Shown: one piece after another, positions 11,148-23,561 of the stretch | Numbering within the stretch: the first letter of the stretch is position 1 | Layout: the number at the start of each line of letters is the position of its first letter | Assembly (NCBI GenBank): GCA_025642065.1 | Contig: JAODUP010000520.1 | Coordinates: 1-64,000, forward strand | DNA from: Paralvinella palmiformis | Taxonomy: Eukaryota > Annelida > Polychaeta > Terebellida > Alvinellidae | DNA: 64,000 nucleotides | Direction: 5' to 3' | Translations under genes and position numbers: made by a program | The notes under the pieces: generated by a model | The model's database searches: none | Told to the model about the DNA's origin: nothing | Seen by the model: the letters and a program-made list of their open reading frames with translations, nothing else

Positions 11148-11934
11148 TTGTTGATAAAGATGGAACACTTTATGTCATAAATTAGAATCATTAGTACTTT
11201 ATATTTCTCAAGCCTGAACAGAATTCTCAAAATATTATTAGCAATGCAATACAACTAAGTTGTTTATTCCTAACTCGTAGTTTATTAACATTGAACAACT
11301 TCGCCAAATCAAGAATCTACGACAACAAAACAAACAAATATACAGATATGATCAACAATAAATTAACTGACTAACTGCTTCAAAATTATCATAATTATCC
11401 AACCGGAATAATAATTTAAAAGTATACAAGATTATTAAAGAGCACATTAATAGTATGACATGTGAACATTATATTATATAAATGTGAGTGAATCTATCAG
11501 TGATTGTTGATCACTAACCATAGACTACGCCAAAGGCCACTTTTTGGCGATTTACATTTGAAGCGTTTCTGTTTATATTTCAGTTTTAGGATAGAACACT
11601 CGAACATGATGATTATTGCGATATAACATAAGAAGAATTATGCTACAGATATTCAAGATTTAGTAATGACTTTAAACCCGTCTTTTCCACCCGGTGTCGA
11701 TTTTTTGTTATATTTATCATTCACTATATCTTTTTATTGTATTCATTGTCTATTAGTAGGTCGGTTAATGTAAAACACTTGGTTACTGATTATGTCGATA
11801 ACTTCAGCCTCTATACTACAATAGCTACTTTCCTTTTCAACTAAAAGACACATCCTGTGTATTGAGGGTAACATTATTCAGATTCTAAATTTCTTTATTG
11901 ATTTTCACGTTGCACCAAATTTCTAACATCAAGA
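10346..11934 (+). repeat. Segmental duplication, upstream part of copy B
   Basis: It aligns with 15549-18100 (copy C): shared ATAATGGCAAGCG, AAATATTCATTCCTAC, GGGATAGATA, GATGAGTACCAGGAGTAAAA and ACAAATATACAGATATGATC. Copy C carries about 580 extra bases at 16550-17130. Small minus-strand frames at 10631-10873 and 15907-16149 are partly alike (LLQVLSINYK / LLQVLSVNYK) but begin and end differently and lack any known domain; I regard them as shared ancestry of non-coding DNA. Confidence 0.85.
11046..11145 (+). repeat. (GT)n microsatellite
   Basis: About 100 bp of GT with one TGTTGTG interruption. It has a shorter counterpart at 16380-16459 in copy C. Confidence 0.98.
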
Positions 11935-12007
11935 ACTAAAAATATGTTCTTAAAAGGCTAAAAGGCCATTTCCGCAATGTTCATATAATTATATCTATAA
12001 TCCCCAA

Positions 12008-12190
12008 TACATGTACCCTCTGTGTCGGTTTAATCAGCACCTCAGTAGCACAGCTGGTAGCGCACTGTACTGCAAATATATACATGTTAGAATTCGGATA
12101 CCAGTGTTAACTGTGTATATTGAACATATCCTTAGAAAATCACTCCTGAGCTATATATCCCAGGAGTGACCAACGCCGAGGCAAACAAAT
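12008..12190 (+). mobile_element. tRNA-like SINE insertion in duplication B
   Basis: It contains an A-box-like TAGCACAGCTGGTAGCGC (about 12046-12063) and a weak B-box-like stretch near 12090-12105, then a short inverted repeat CTCCTG / CAGGAG (about 12144-12168). Copy A jumps across this position (about 4235), so the segment behaves as an insertion of roughly 180 bp. Copy C holds a damaged version at 18170-18355. Confidence 0.6.
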
Positions 12191-12597
12191 TATACAGTCA
12201 CTCATTAATATCTCGGTATTCATTTACTCACATCTCTTAACAATAATACCCCATTGTATAATATACGATTATGAATGTAGGCAATCAACCAAACAAGGAA
12301 AGAAAATGGGATGTTTTTAAGTAGATTTATGTTTTACTTGACAATCTTGCTGTATATTATATAACCGTGATATGTCTAAGCGCGAAAAAGAAAATATTGA
12401 TCACATCCACAAACGAAATGATGACAGATTTGTACAAAACATGAGTGATTTAGATAATGGATTGTTGCACCGACTGACATCATGAACTAAACATGTCCCT
12501 AGTGGCCTAGTAATCACGGGTTAACAAGCACTGAGGTTGAATGAATCATACCCCATTCTCTTTTTCTCCGCTTATTCATGTCACTGAACACGAATAT

Positions 12598-12685
12598 CCC
12601 ATAGTATACTATCTGTATGATATTCTATATGTATAATATACTATATGTATTGCATACTATCTGTATAATATACAATATGTTTAGT
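12598..12685. repeat. Degenerate ~20-bp tandem array
   Basis: Imperfect repeats of TATACTATCTGTATAATA-like units with palindromic AGTATACT cores. A shorter version occurs at 18750-18805 in copy C. Confidence 0.65.
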
Positions 12686-14360
12686 TTACTTTCTGATTAC
12701 GACTGTAGAGAATCATTCAAAAAAGGAAAGTGATAGTGTTCTTTTGTGTAATATTTTGGTTTAACAGAATACTTATACTGAATCATTATATTCATTAATT
12801 TATTAAACCATTCTTTAATTAATTAATATCGGTTATTGTCTTGTATATTATTATTCTCCAATTTAAACATTCAAATTAACTAGTTTTGTTCCCTTTAGTG
12901 GCTCTCTCGTATTACGCTGTTAGCTGCTATCATGTGTACATTTAACTACCTCCTTAAAGGACGACTAGTGTTCATGATATAGTTGTAAGCCGAATCATTT
13001 AATATCAAAGCTTACAGTCAAACTAGTCAAATTCTGTCAATAGTTTGCCTATTTTGTGCTGCTTGTTCTCAGAATAAAGCATTCAGAACGACTTAGCTAC
13101 TGTAGATTGAAAATTACTGGCATGGTCTTTTAAAAAGGTCTGCAATTCATGCCATACCTTGAAGATCGGGACCATCAGTGAAACCAGAATAGGCACCTCT
13201 TATTTGTTCTATATGTTTCATCACTGATTAAGGTCAGTTAATTGGCACAATGCAATGTAATGATAATAACAACAAGATATCGAACAATACACAAAATTAT
13301 ATCAAACAAAATGATAAACGTTTTCGGGCCAAAAAAGTCTCAAGTTTGTTTATTTGTTTCACTTCTAAGATTCTACGTGATACCACAAATTTAATTTCCA
13401 ATGCTTTCATCATTAAACGATTGTCAAAGAATCAATTCAAATAATATTCTTTTTCGGGACTGGCTCATTTGAGACAGTTTCAGGAATAAACAAGCAACGT
13501 TTACATTCCATCGCATTGTCACAACATTCTGATTCATATCGTTTCTAAGAAGACAAACTTTATATAAGCAAGTAACAGCTGGGACGCTTATTTGTTTGGC
13601 ATCCATTAGATTCAGGCCTTTAACTGAGATTGAGTTAGTATTTGTTTACAGCATGTTAGCCATATTAAAGCGGCTATATGTTTAGGAAATTGCTGAATCA
13701 ACAATAGTTTACAGTCTTTCCATGTTTACTTTGTATTTACCGGTTAATAACTAACTAAAGCGAATGTTGGGTTAGTCTGTCATATACTGAAACCATATTA
13801 ACTTATTACTTTTTACAGTTTAGGTTACAGATCCGGGTTTTTCGCTTATTGGACACAACCATTTTGCCTGCCAACTGAGAGCCACAACGTTTATTTAATT
13901 CAGCATCGTTTCTCATTGTTCACTGTGTACTGATTGGTAAAAAAACTAAACTAAAGAGAGCTTCGTATGCCACGTTCTTCTTGTTAACGCACTAAGATGT
14001 GTAATTAAGAATGTTACAATATCATCTTGATAAACTGGTTATTGTTCCTCTTAATCTGTCGTGTGCTGGTTGGATAATTGCTACAATGAACGTGGGTTTA
14101 GTCTATCAAATGTTATTAGGGTATTAATCAGAATGTTGAGTAAAATGAATCTATTGAAAGTCACTTTTTTCGACCGGTTTATTCTTTCGTGTAGTTTACC
14201 ATATAATTATATTATGTCACTCGCTGATTCATGCACACTATGAACAATAATTCTTAATATTTTGCCAGGTAACTATTTGGACATACGCTTGTGCTGTAAT
14301 ATTCTTACCACGAGCGAACGATTGATCTCCATCACTAGTTCAGTAATGATAAATACGCGC

Positions 14361-15249
14361 GTTTGAGCCACCTCCTGGTAATACATTATGGGAAAACATC
14401 AACGATGGGACATCCATAGAAACAATATTTGTAAGGTTGATACATGTGTCTGATGGTAATAATAATAAAAAGTAGACAAGGCAATAACAACAGGCCGCTC
14501 TAGAAGGATATTTTATTATTTGCTAGTCAATATTTCTACTGTGGCCGATTTCATTATCTCTTAAAACAACAAAACCCTATGAGAGCAGCTGGTTTTTATG
14601 CATAAATGTGTTGGCAGACGCCTTTCACTCTAAATTAGTTATCAAAAATCCTCATATTTATTATTATTTACAATCTGAGTGTCATTTTCTTTAGCTTATT
14701 TTAACTTGTTTCATCTTTAAATTATATTATTCCTTATCCTTATAAATTACACCATTTTTTCTTAATCAGCAATATGTCTTTATTTAGCTTATATGTTGGT
14801 CTAGGTCTTTATGTTTAACAAACATCCTAAGTCTACCTTATTCCTTTGTGTCTTGTCATAACATCCTAATCTATTAAACATCAGTTCCTGTTTGTATAAC
14901 TGGTTATGTGTAGTGACGTTGCCAAGGTATTAAGGTAATGTCAATGGACAAAAAAAGTCATTAAAGATATCAAATCTACATATTTTGTAATCAATAATAG
15001 TAAAATCATTTGCAGTAAGGTCAAAACATATCATTTCATTTGGGTCATTTTCATATTATTTATGCTTATTTTAATGTGTGCATGAGGGTGGTGAACGTGT
15101 GGGTTTGTTTTTTATATGCATGTAGGCGGATGTGGGTGTGCATGAATGCATTTGTATGAGTGAAGACATTGGCACTTAGTAGTATACATTTAAGAATACA
15201 TCTTTGTTCCCGAAAGGCAATATCCTTTCGGATAAATTTACAAGCTAAG
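14361..15249. other. Spacer between duplication copies B and C
   Basis: No similarity to neighbouring copies is visible and there is no coding signal. A GT/GC-enriched purine-pyrimidine stretch lies at about 15070-15165. Confidence 0.5.
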
Positions 15250-15548
15250 CTTTAGGATGAGGGAATACCAATACCCCCCGAAATGGCAGTTATTTTACCT
15301 GGGTTGGCTAACTCAATTGAGGGCGACGTATAATCGGTAATTTACTGCTTCACCGGGATTAATTATAAACAAAGTTTGAATTTACAATAGATGGGATATT
15401 CGGCGGAGAAATCTTTACTGGTTGCTTGGTTGGATAAACTCCTCTTACTTCACTGTCACGTTCGGGATAGATTCGAACCGCACGCCATGACCATGAGTCC
15501 CACGCTCTAACCGATCAAGCCACAGGGATGCGTATGGTCATAGATGCA
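15250..15548 (-). mobile_element. tRNA-derived SINE, copy in duplication C
   Basis: The minus strand shows A box TGGCTTGATCGGTTAGAG (about 15504-15522) and a near-canonical B box GGTTCGAATC (about 15470-15480), followed by the same body as 10045-10345, including AAGTAAGAGGAGTTTATCC. Its tRNA-like head is better preserved than that of copy B. Confidence 0.8.
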
Positions 15549-16389
15549 TAATGGCAAGCGTAGAAACAACGCCTCTACCCGAATGGGTTGCATTATACAA
15601 CAATTTCCTGTAGGGCTCCTGTTATCTTGTTTAAACAATATTCATTCCTACATATTAACGTTTTCAGTCCAATCTGTATTAACCCGTATGCTTACTTTTT
15701 TCTGACCGTACGTGAAAGACACTCCTATACGATCTCAATACTGCATAATTAAGGTATTGCATTTAAGCTTGCATATACGACTGAACAAAACTTAAAGCGA
15801 CTTTAGACATTTAATCTTAATGCAAAGTGTTTTATATTTATTTATTTATTTTGAATAAATCCATTATTTAAACTCGTCGCTGTTCACACCGTTGAAATAA
15901 GAGTCGTCATACAGAATCGGCATTTGGCACAGTAGAAAGGTAGAACTGGCTTCCTATTGACAACACAATGGCTTCTGTACTGAAGAGTTTGTGACATGAC
16001 TTTGCAACATACATTACTGGGATAGATAACAAATAGCTATGCAAATTAGTCCACAATTTCTGTTTGTAATTGACAGATAATACTTGAAGTAGATGAGTAC
16101 CAGGAGTAAAAAGAGGATGCTTCCATCTTCGACTTTCATCTATTAGCATAAGATTTTAGACTTTATTTATCTGGATATTTGACTATCTCTTTGTCCCGAT
16201 ATCTATCTGTCTCATGCTGTTCTACTTATTGGTTTATTTGTGAGAGATGGATATCCAATTTATTACAAAAATGTTCTCAAAACTTCAAGGAGCTAGTGTG
16301 ATTTTGAACTTTGACCTACAGGCTTATAGTGCAGTGCCCTTTCTACTGCACTACATCAACACCAAAGAAGCTACATAAATGTGTGTGTG

Positions 16390-16429
<40 letters not shown>

Positions 16430-18100
16430 CGTGTGCGTATGTGTGTGCATGTGTGTGTGATGTTTGTTGATATAGATGGGACTCTTTGTGTGATCAATTA
16501 GTATCATTAGTACTTTATATTTGCGAAGCCTGTTTTTATAAGGTTGGTTGTCTTGTCATGTGATGTGACATTTTAATAATGAATATTCAAAACGAAATCT
16601 GTTCTCTTTATTATTGTTCCTTTTATTTACAAAGTTAATTGTTTTACTATATGTTATCAAGTTAAGATTGTAAAATAATATTTATTTCTATTAAAAGTGA
16701 AGATATATTGTTCTTTGGCTAACACTTAGACAAGGCATTACTGACCTGAGTTAAAATAATTTTAACTAATTTTTCATATTTATATACTAATCACATCCAG
16801 CTTACATAGTTTATCAATCATATATCTGCATCATATGGTATATGTTATGTCCCTCATGTCTTTGATTGTTACTTTCCATCATAATATGTGGCGGCAGATG
16901 TTTAATATTGTGGCCAGGAATGTGATATACTGCCCTTTCGGAAAATGTTTAGTTGAAAACATGTGAAAAGGAATACTCTCTTAAAGTTGAGGCATAAATA
17001 TATTCATACCTAAGTACACGGATAATCTTACACTATATAATACACTTAATTCCTTTCAAGCTCAGTTATGGAAAATGTAGGCCTAGATAGTAAATATCCT
17101 TACTAAATGGCTGCTTTATGACTAATCGATTGAGTTGCAATGCAATACAACTAAGTTATTTATGCCTAACTCCTAGTTTCTTAACATTGAAGAACTTCGC
17201 CAAATCGAGAATTTACAACAACAAATCAAACAAATATACAGATATGATCAACAACAAATTAATAGATCAATTAAACTGTTGAAAATCAGGACAGCCATGA
17301 AAATCATTTATCTGAGATCTTTTAACTAGCTAATTTAACATTATCACAAATATCCAACTATAATTTAAAAGCATTCAAGACTACTAAAAGCAAATTAATA
17401 GTATTAACATTTCAAAATTATATAATTTAAATGTGCGTGAATATATCAGTGATTATCAATCATTAACCATAGACTATGCCAAGGATGGCGTTGGCTATTT
17501 ACATTTTGAAGCGTTTTCTTTTTATTTGGGTTTTAGGATAGAACACTCCAATATGATAATTATTGTGATATATTAAAAGAGGAATTATACGACAGCTCCT
17601 CAAGATTGGTAATTCTTCCACATGATGACGAATTTGTGTTACATATAATATTCAGTGTGTGTATTTATTGTATTCATTATATATTATAAGGTCGATTAAT
17701 ATATTAAATGTGGTTATTATCAAACAAGGATATTGGTGATATCGATTATTTCAGCTTTTATACTAAAGTAACTACTTCTACTAAAAGACACATATTGCGT
17801 ATTGTGGGCAATATTATTCAGCTTCTAAATGTCTTCGTTGATGTTTCACGTAGCACAAATCTGCTACTTCCTGCCAAAAGAATAATTATTTAATAATCAT
17901 ATTTGGTAAGCATAACAGCTCGTTAATGTATTATGATGGTTATATTCATTCTCTGTGTGCGCGATTGTGCGTTTTTGTCACTGTCAACTAATGTACATCT
18001 TCAGTGCTCTTAGATAAAATGCTGACAAATTTAAAGGTAAATAGAGTGATTAAGCTATTGGATTTCTTCACTGACTGATATGATAAACAATAATGTTCTT
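15549..18100 (+). repeat. Segmental duplication, upstream part of copy C
   Basis: Counterpart of 10346-11934. It contains about 580 bp (16550-17130) absent from copy B, in which I see nothing recognisable. Confidence 0.85.
16380..16459 (+). repeat. (GT)n microsatellite with GC interruptions
   Basis: Counterpart of the tract at 11046-11145, shorter and more interrupted. Confidence 0.97.
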
Positions 18101-18238
18101 AAAAGGTTAAAAGGTCATTTCTGGAATGTTTAACATTCAAGGACCAAATTTTATATCTGTAATCCTTAAAACAAGTACCCTCTGTGACGGTTTAATCAAC
18201 ACATCAGTAGCACAGTTGGTAGCAGCTGAAAAAAAATA

Positions 18239-18275
<37 letters not shown>

Positions 18276-19808
18276 ATAATTCGGATCACAGAGTTAACTA
18301 TATATGTGGAATATATCCCTAGAAAATCCAGGTGTGATCAACGCCGTGACAAACAAATCATAAGTCACTCACTAATATCTCGATTTTCGTTTATTCACAT
18401 CTCTGAACAATAATACCCCATTATATAATATCTAATGATGACTGTAAGCAAACAATGATATAGAATAGGCTGCTTTTAAAGAGGTTTTTGATTTACTGAA
18501 AATTTTGCTGTCTAATATAAAACCGTGATATGTCTACGGGCGAAAATATTGATCGAATCAACAAGCGAAATGGTGACAGATTTGTACGAAAGCGGAGTGA
18601 ATTAAATAGTGGATGACTGTACTGACTGACATTATGAACAAAACATGTTCCTAATGGCCTATTAATCAAAGTTTAACAAGCGCTCAGGTTAAGTGAATTA
18701 TATTCTGGTTCACTATAATCTCTGTCTTCGATTATTCCTACCTAAGTGAACTATCTGTACAGTATACTGTATACTCTCTGTATAGTATACTGTATGTATA
18801 GTGTACCGTCAAACTCATTACTGTGTCTCTTCTCTGCTGATTGTTCTCAGAATAACGTAATCAGAATCACTTACCTGCTGTAGATTGAACAATACGGACA
18901 TGGCCTTTTAAGAAAATCTGCAATTCATGCCACATCCAGAAGATCATGACCACCCGTGGAACCAAAATAGATAACTCATATTTGTTCGATGCGTTTCATC
19001 TCTGATTAAGGTCAGTTAATCGGCATCATGCAATGTAATGACTATAATAACAAAATAACAAACAATGCACAAACTTATATCAAACAAATTTATATTCGTT
19101 TTACGGTAAAACTAAAAAGCTACAAGTTTCTTTATTTCATTCACTTCTAAGATATTATGTGATACCACAAACATAATTATCAATTTTGTTCATCATTAAA
19201 TGATGAACAAAGTACCAATTCAAATAATATTCTTTTTAGGGACTAGCTTCATTTGAGAGAGTTTCAGGAATAAACAAACATTGTTTGCATTGTTCAAATC
19301 TTTTCTAAAAAGATAAACCTTATATGAGCCAGTAATAGCTCGGGCGTTTATTTATTTGGCTTTTTTTTAGATTCGGCCGTTTAATTGAGATTGAGTTGGT
19401 ATTTGTTTAAGGCTTGTTAGCTAAATTAAAACGACTACATATTTAGGAAATTACTGAATCAACAATAGTTAATGGTGTTTCCTTGTTTACTTTGTATTTA
19501 CCGGCTAATAACTAACTAAAACGGAGGTTGGTTTCGTCTGCCATATACTGAATACATATTAACTTAACACTTGTTACAGTTTAGGTTATATATCCCTGTT
19601 TCTAACCTATTGGACACAACCATTTTGCCTGCCATCTGACAGCCACAGCGTTTATCCAATGTAGCATCGTTTCTCATAGTGCACTGTGTACTGATTGGTA
19701 AAATCAAAAATAAAGAGAGCTTCGTATGCCACGCGCATGCTAGCGCACTAAGTAGTTTAATTAAGAATGTTACAGTATCATCTTTATAAAATGATTATTC
19801 TTCCTCTT
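18100..19808 (+). repeat. Segmental duplication, core block P, copy C, truncated
   Basis: It aligns with copies A and B until CTTCCTCTTAA at about 19808, where similarity stops abruptly and the THAP-bearing island begins. The tRNA-like segment inside it (18170-18355) is interrupted by (TA)n at 18243-18272. Confidence 0.9.
18170..18355 (+). mobile_element. tRNA-like SINE insertion in duplication C, damaged
   Basis: It keeps GTAGCACAGTTGGTAGC (A-box-like) and then a (TA)n tract at 18243-18272 in place of the anticodon-like region. Equivalent of 12008-12190. Confidence 0.6.
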
Positions 19809-19984
19809 AAAGGTCACAGGAAAAGGTTTTCCAAATCAGTCAAAATATCAATGTTATTTATTAAAATCAATTTCAGTCAGAGATATATTTTCCTTTTTGC
19901 TAGTAATAAAGTTACAGTTGTTTTAAAACTGACTTTGCTAGCATCTCACATCCCACAGCTTTAATCGAGAACCTTCGGAAATCT

Positions 19985-20018
19985 TTGGAATGTGACGTCA
20001 TATTCGACAAACATAGAC
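19985..20018 (+). repeat. TIR-like repeat, left arm
   Basis: TGACGTCATATTCGACAAAC followed by AT matches the reverse complement of 21008-21034 with few differences. The two arms lie about 1 kb apart and enclose the THAP relic. Confidence 0.6.
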
Positions 20019-20088
20019 GCTAAACACTCGCCGTGGCCTTGTTTAACCTGTGATAAGTGTTCTATATTGTCTTTGTTAAACGTATAAA

Positions 20089-20476
20089 ATGGTGTATTGT
20101 GCCCCATATATTTGCGCAAATAGGTCTCCCAGTGAATAGAGTATGCATTCATTTCCCCAAAACAAGACTCATTTGCGCGATTGGCTGCGAAACATGAACA
20201 GAGTGCAGTGGAAGCCAATTTGTCACAGCAAGCTCTGTGGGACGGTTATTAGTTATTTCGCCGTTTATGGCACGATCAGTTGGATATCACATGAAAAGTG
20301 TCAGGCTCACAGAGGTTGCCACTGAAACAATATTCGGCAAACCTGATGATGCTAAACCCAAACGAATGAGCAGTTTGATGGCGAAACTGAATAGAAAACG
20401 GGTATGTATGAGCAATAATAGGATAATCTTGGGAACAAACTATTGGATGTTCGCCAGTTCACACATTCGTGAATAA
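20089..20476 (+). pseudogene. THAP-type zinc-finger domain relic
   Basis: THAP domains are C2CH zinc fingers that bind DNA; they occur in cellular factors and at the N terminus of P-element and some Harbinger/ISL2EU-like transposases. From ATG at 20089 the frame reads MVYCAPYICANRS (first cysteine pair, C-x4-C), then HSFP, DWLRNM and WKPICHSKLC (20200-20235), which match the order of the fold: start, FP, W, W-x-P, S-x-LC. A TAG stop at 20137 interrupts it, and the final H-F pair is lost at a frameshift near 20240. A shifted frame (20237-20476) then supplies RLTEVATETIFGKP, which resembles the L-x-x-x-AVPTIF element closing THAP domains. So the domain is present but broken by a stop and a frameshift. 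No downstream catalytic domain is seen before 21130. The island is visibly GC-richer than its surroundings. Confidence 0.75.
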
Positions 20477-20479
20477 GTA

Positions 20480-21130
20480 AAATTTCATTTATTCACTGAA
20501 AAATTAAAATTTACTTAAAGCTTCTCATGGCAGTGTATTGCAAACACTACTAAACTGTTAAAATGGATGTTCCACCGGGGGTGGGCACATTCCGGTATAG
20601 ATCACATATCATATGGGAGAGCCTTATGCATCCACCCAGCTCCCGTGTACCGACAACTATCACTTTATATTAAATGGCGTTATATGATAGGAAGAGGCAA
20701 ATATTCACATTCAGGCCCAGTGTTTTGACTTATCAATTAAGCTTATACTAACACAAAAACAAATACACGCCAATCCAACTATTATTGTGGACCGGTGCAG
20801 GCTATCGGCGGCATAGGTGGCTGCTCTAGATCCGTGTTTGCACATGCTGCAGCTAATTCTTCACACTTAATACTGTCTGTAACCCTTATTCGCAAGTGGT
20901 TCAAAGTTGTAGGGCTTGATATCCCTGAGAATGTCAAAACTTTCGTCGGAATCTGACATTTTGTCTGTCAACTGGTCAAGATACTTGTAAACAAAGCTGT
21001 GGCACTACGTGATGTTTGTCAAAGATGACGTCATAATGTGATCCCTATCGAGTGTAATACACACTCGCAATGGCTGGTGAAAGATCGTAAATTAAAGATT
21101 TATGGAACATGTTAATGGAAATATGAAAGC
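20480..21130. other. GC-richer island after the THAP relic
   Basis: It contains the right TIR-like arm but no further transposase motif that I can recognise. Together with 19809-20088 it has no counterpart in duplication copies A or B. Confidence 0.5.
21008..21042 (-). repeat. TIR-like repeat, right arm
   Basis: The reverse complement reads TGACGTCATCTTTGACAAAC followed by AT. Partner of 19985-20018. True element ends and target-site duplications were not resolved. Confidence 0.6.
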
Positions 21131-21186
21131 TGGTGGTTAGATTTTTTTCGAGTGTGAAATTGCGTCATATATGTATGCATAGCATG

Positions 21187-21189
<3 letters not shown>

Positions 21190-21250
<61 letters not shown>
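21190..21250. repeat. (TA)n microsatellite
   Basis: It directly precedes block Q copy 2, where copy 1 has a (GA)n tract. Confidence 0.98.
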
Positions 21251-21253
<3 letters not shown>

Positions 21254-21630
21254 CTCTCGAGTTTCTGGAATGTCTATATAGATTACTTACCAGATTATTT
21301 GCCAAATTGTACAGATGGGTGGATACCTCTCATTACAGCCTTCTACAAAATCTGGACATTGTTACACTGCTGGCTGGAATGTGTAAGAATGTATGATTTC
21401 AAATTAATTATTAGCGTAGTTCAATATTTACATGGACATACGTGGGCACCCCAATTGAGGCAAAGCTTTAGATCTTATTTTAAATCACTGACACATAATG
21501 GTTTCACTTTGTGACCCTTTGCCTTTGTTGGTATTAAAGTATTCAAGCATTCGAGCAATGAGCTGGTTGTTAATGGGTAATGAACCCAGAACAAATGTTT
21601 TGCTTGGAGCAGTTCTGATATAACTATATT
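21250..21630 (+). repeat. Segmental duplication, block Q, copy 2
   Basis: Counterpart of 5778-6200. The frames at 21133-21396 and 21299-21514 are accidental: they begin in TA repeat or are not kept in copy 1. Confidence 0.85.
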
Positions 21631-21684
21631 CATACTGATAACAGATAAGAAATTATTTCCTTCGACAGATATTAGATGGCTTTA

Positions 21685-22935
21685 TCATAGGATGTTTCCT
21701 TACAATTGTAGTGTATTGGGAAATATTGACCCAAATATTTAACTTATAATCTCAAAATAATGAGATTATAATTTATTTTAAACCTTGAATGGTGATCCGG
21801 AGACGTAAAATTCGATTCCACATTAGTTATTCTACGCATTACAACTGAAGCTATGAACGCCCTTGACCCTGTCAGACAGAAGTGTAAATATGTATTATTA
21901 GATGCAGGCTTAAGAATAAGCCATTACTTAACAATTAGTTCCGTTAGTTATGCCATGAATGACTCTTTGATTCTAATTGTCCCATATTTCCTTCTAATAG
22001 ACAAATGGTGACGTGCACTGAATAATTAACTTCCTACTAATTTCGTATAACGGTCCTTCATACACCAGCCTGTTAAAAACACTTAGTTATCCAATCCATC
22101 ATATATCTTATCTCTAACAGAATATATTCGAAGTATTAACATCATTAGTACAAGTAGTTCATTAATATCATATGCTTATGTAATTAATTTCATAATAATG
22201 GTTCCTTTCGCCAAATATGACAACTTGGATAAACATGTCATTCATATTATGAGTTGTCTTTGCTGAACTTAATGAGATGATAATTGTTTTCGTATTCAAC
22301 GTCTCGTCATCAATGAATTTGTGATTAAGCAAAATAAAATATGATTGAAGCAAAATACGTTTGTCGAAAGGGAATTTAATGTACAGTTCGACGCCTATTA
22401 TTGTTATTTTATATGATAAACTAATTACATATTATTTTCATTACATAATTCTACATTCTAAATTCAGCAAAAAGATTTCTGTGTTGTGCGCCAATATTCA
22501 TATTTACGTTACTTCTGTTATCGTATTGTTCGACAAAGAAGTAATAATATTATTATTGTTGTTGTCATTCTATCAGTTGTTATTCTACCAAACAAAATGG
22601 ATGTGGGGAATCAAAGTAATTCAGAATGTCATTTTCTCCTTGATTCCTCAACAAAATAATACAAATTTCAAAAAGAATCGCAAAAAAATACAAACTTGGA
22701 TGCCATGTGATGGGTGAATGTATCACAATTATAAATGACGAGACTGCTGATAAAGGCGAATTACATAAATGTAAATTTCCTTTCCATGCAAACATTCCAT
22801 TCAGAACAGATATATATTTTTTATCATCGTCGCATAACTGAATAACAATTTCTCGTGATTTTGCCTTTAAAGGGAGAATTAAATGTAAAATATGCTATTT
22901 TAGATAACCCCATTATTCCATGCACATGAATACTT
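21685..22935 (+). repeat. Segmental duplication, block S, copy 2
   Basis: Counterpart of 8335-9550. The 118-codon frame at 22361-22717 has no recognisable domain and is not preserved in copy 1. Confidence 0.9.
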
Positions 22936-23544
22936 ATACATACGAATAAATTCGATAAACTTGTGACATTATAAAGAATTTCTGCCCAAATCAAGGCGGG
23001 AAGAATAAATATAAATTATGACGAATATTGTTATGTCATATAATTTGTTTAAAGTAAATATGCTAGATATATTACTGAAAACGTCGTTATGGTGGAATAA
23101 AAAGAAAGGTAACATCGGTTTAGTATAAGAATAATTGTGTTATTGTTTCGTATTCTTCCAAATACTGTTGTCGTACAGCTCAATTTAATTGATATCATAT
23201 CACATTTAAGAGAATAAATTATAACATCTGACTCTTAACATGTTATCAACGTGTCTTAGCTATAACTATTGATATAGTGTGTATAATACGGGACTTCTAC
23301 TTTTACAATCTCTTATTACGCCAGTGTTTTATACCGTCGTTATTTTACTTGATGTTGTTAGCTGTCCAGTCCATTTTTATTATCTCATATATTCATCATC
23401 ATTATGGGAATAGTGGAAGAAAGGCAGTGGCCTTTACAATACTACTGTAACCATAGCAACGACGTCAATGCTTTGGCATGTGATCTTATATTTATCTCAT
23501 CTTCGACATTTTTCTCTGGTTGATAATTAGGTTGGCCTTGGAAA

Positions 23545-23561
23545 AGGTCACTTGAAGGTCA
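23545..23561 (+). promoter_or_regulatory. DR5-like AGGTCA direct repeat
   Basis: AGGTCA, five bases (CTTGA), AGGTCA: two perfect nuclear-receptor half-sites with the DR5 spacing known for RAR/RXR. There is no neighbouring gene here, so it may be chance or part of an unrecognised repeat. Confidence 0.15.

Larger units (their letters stand above)
11935..14360 (+). repeat. Segmental duplication, core block P, copy B
   Basis: Longest form of the core block. It includes the tRNA-like insertion at 12008-12190, a degenerate array around 12598-12685 and the conserved core 13740-14100. It ends near 14360 without the Q and S blocks that follow copies A and C. Confidence 0.9.

Noticed and set aside
4190..14360. 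Copies A and B of the core block as a pair of LTRs
   Set aside because: No gag-pol-like coding between them, a third copy exists, copies differ by insertions, and further blocks Q and S are duplicated with them; segmental duplication fits better.
22361..22717. 118-codon open frame
   Set aside because: It lies in duplicated block S; the copy at about 8.9-9.4 kb does not keep the frame, and no domain is visible.
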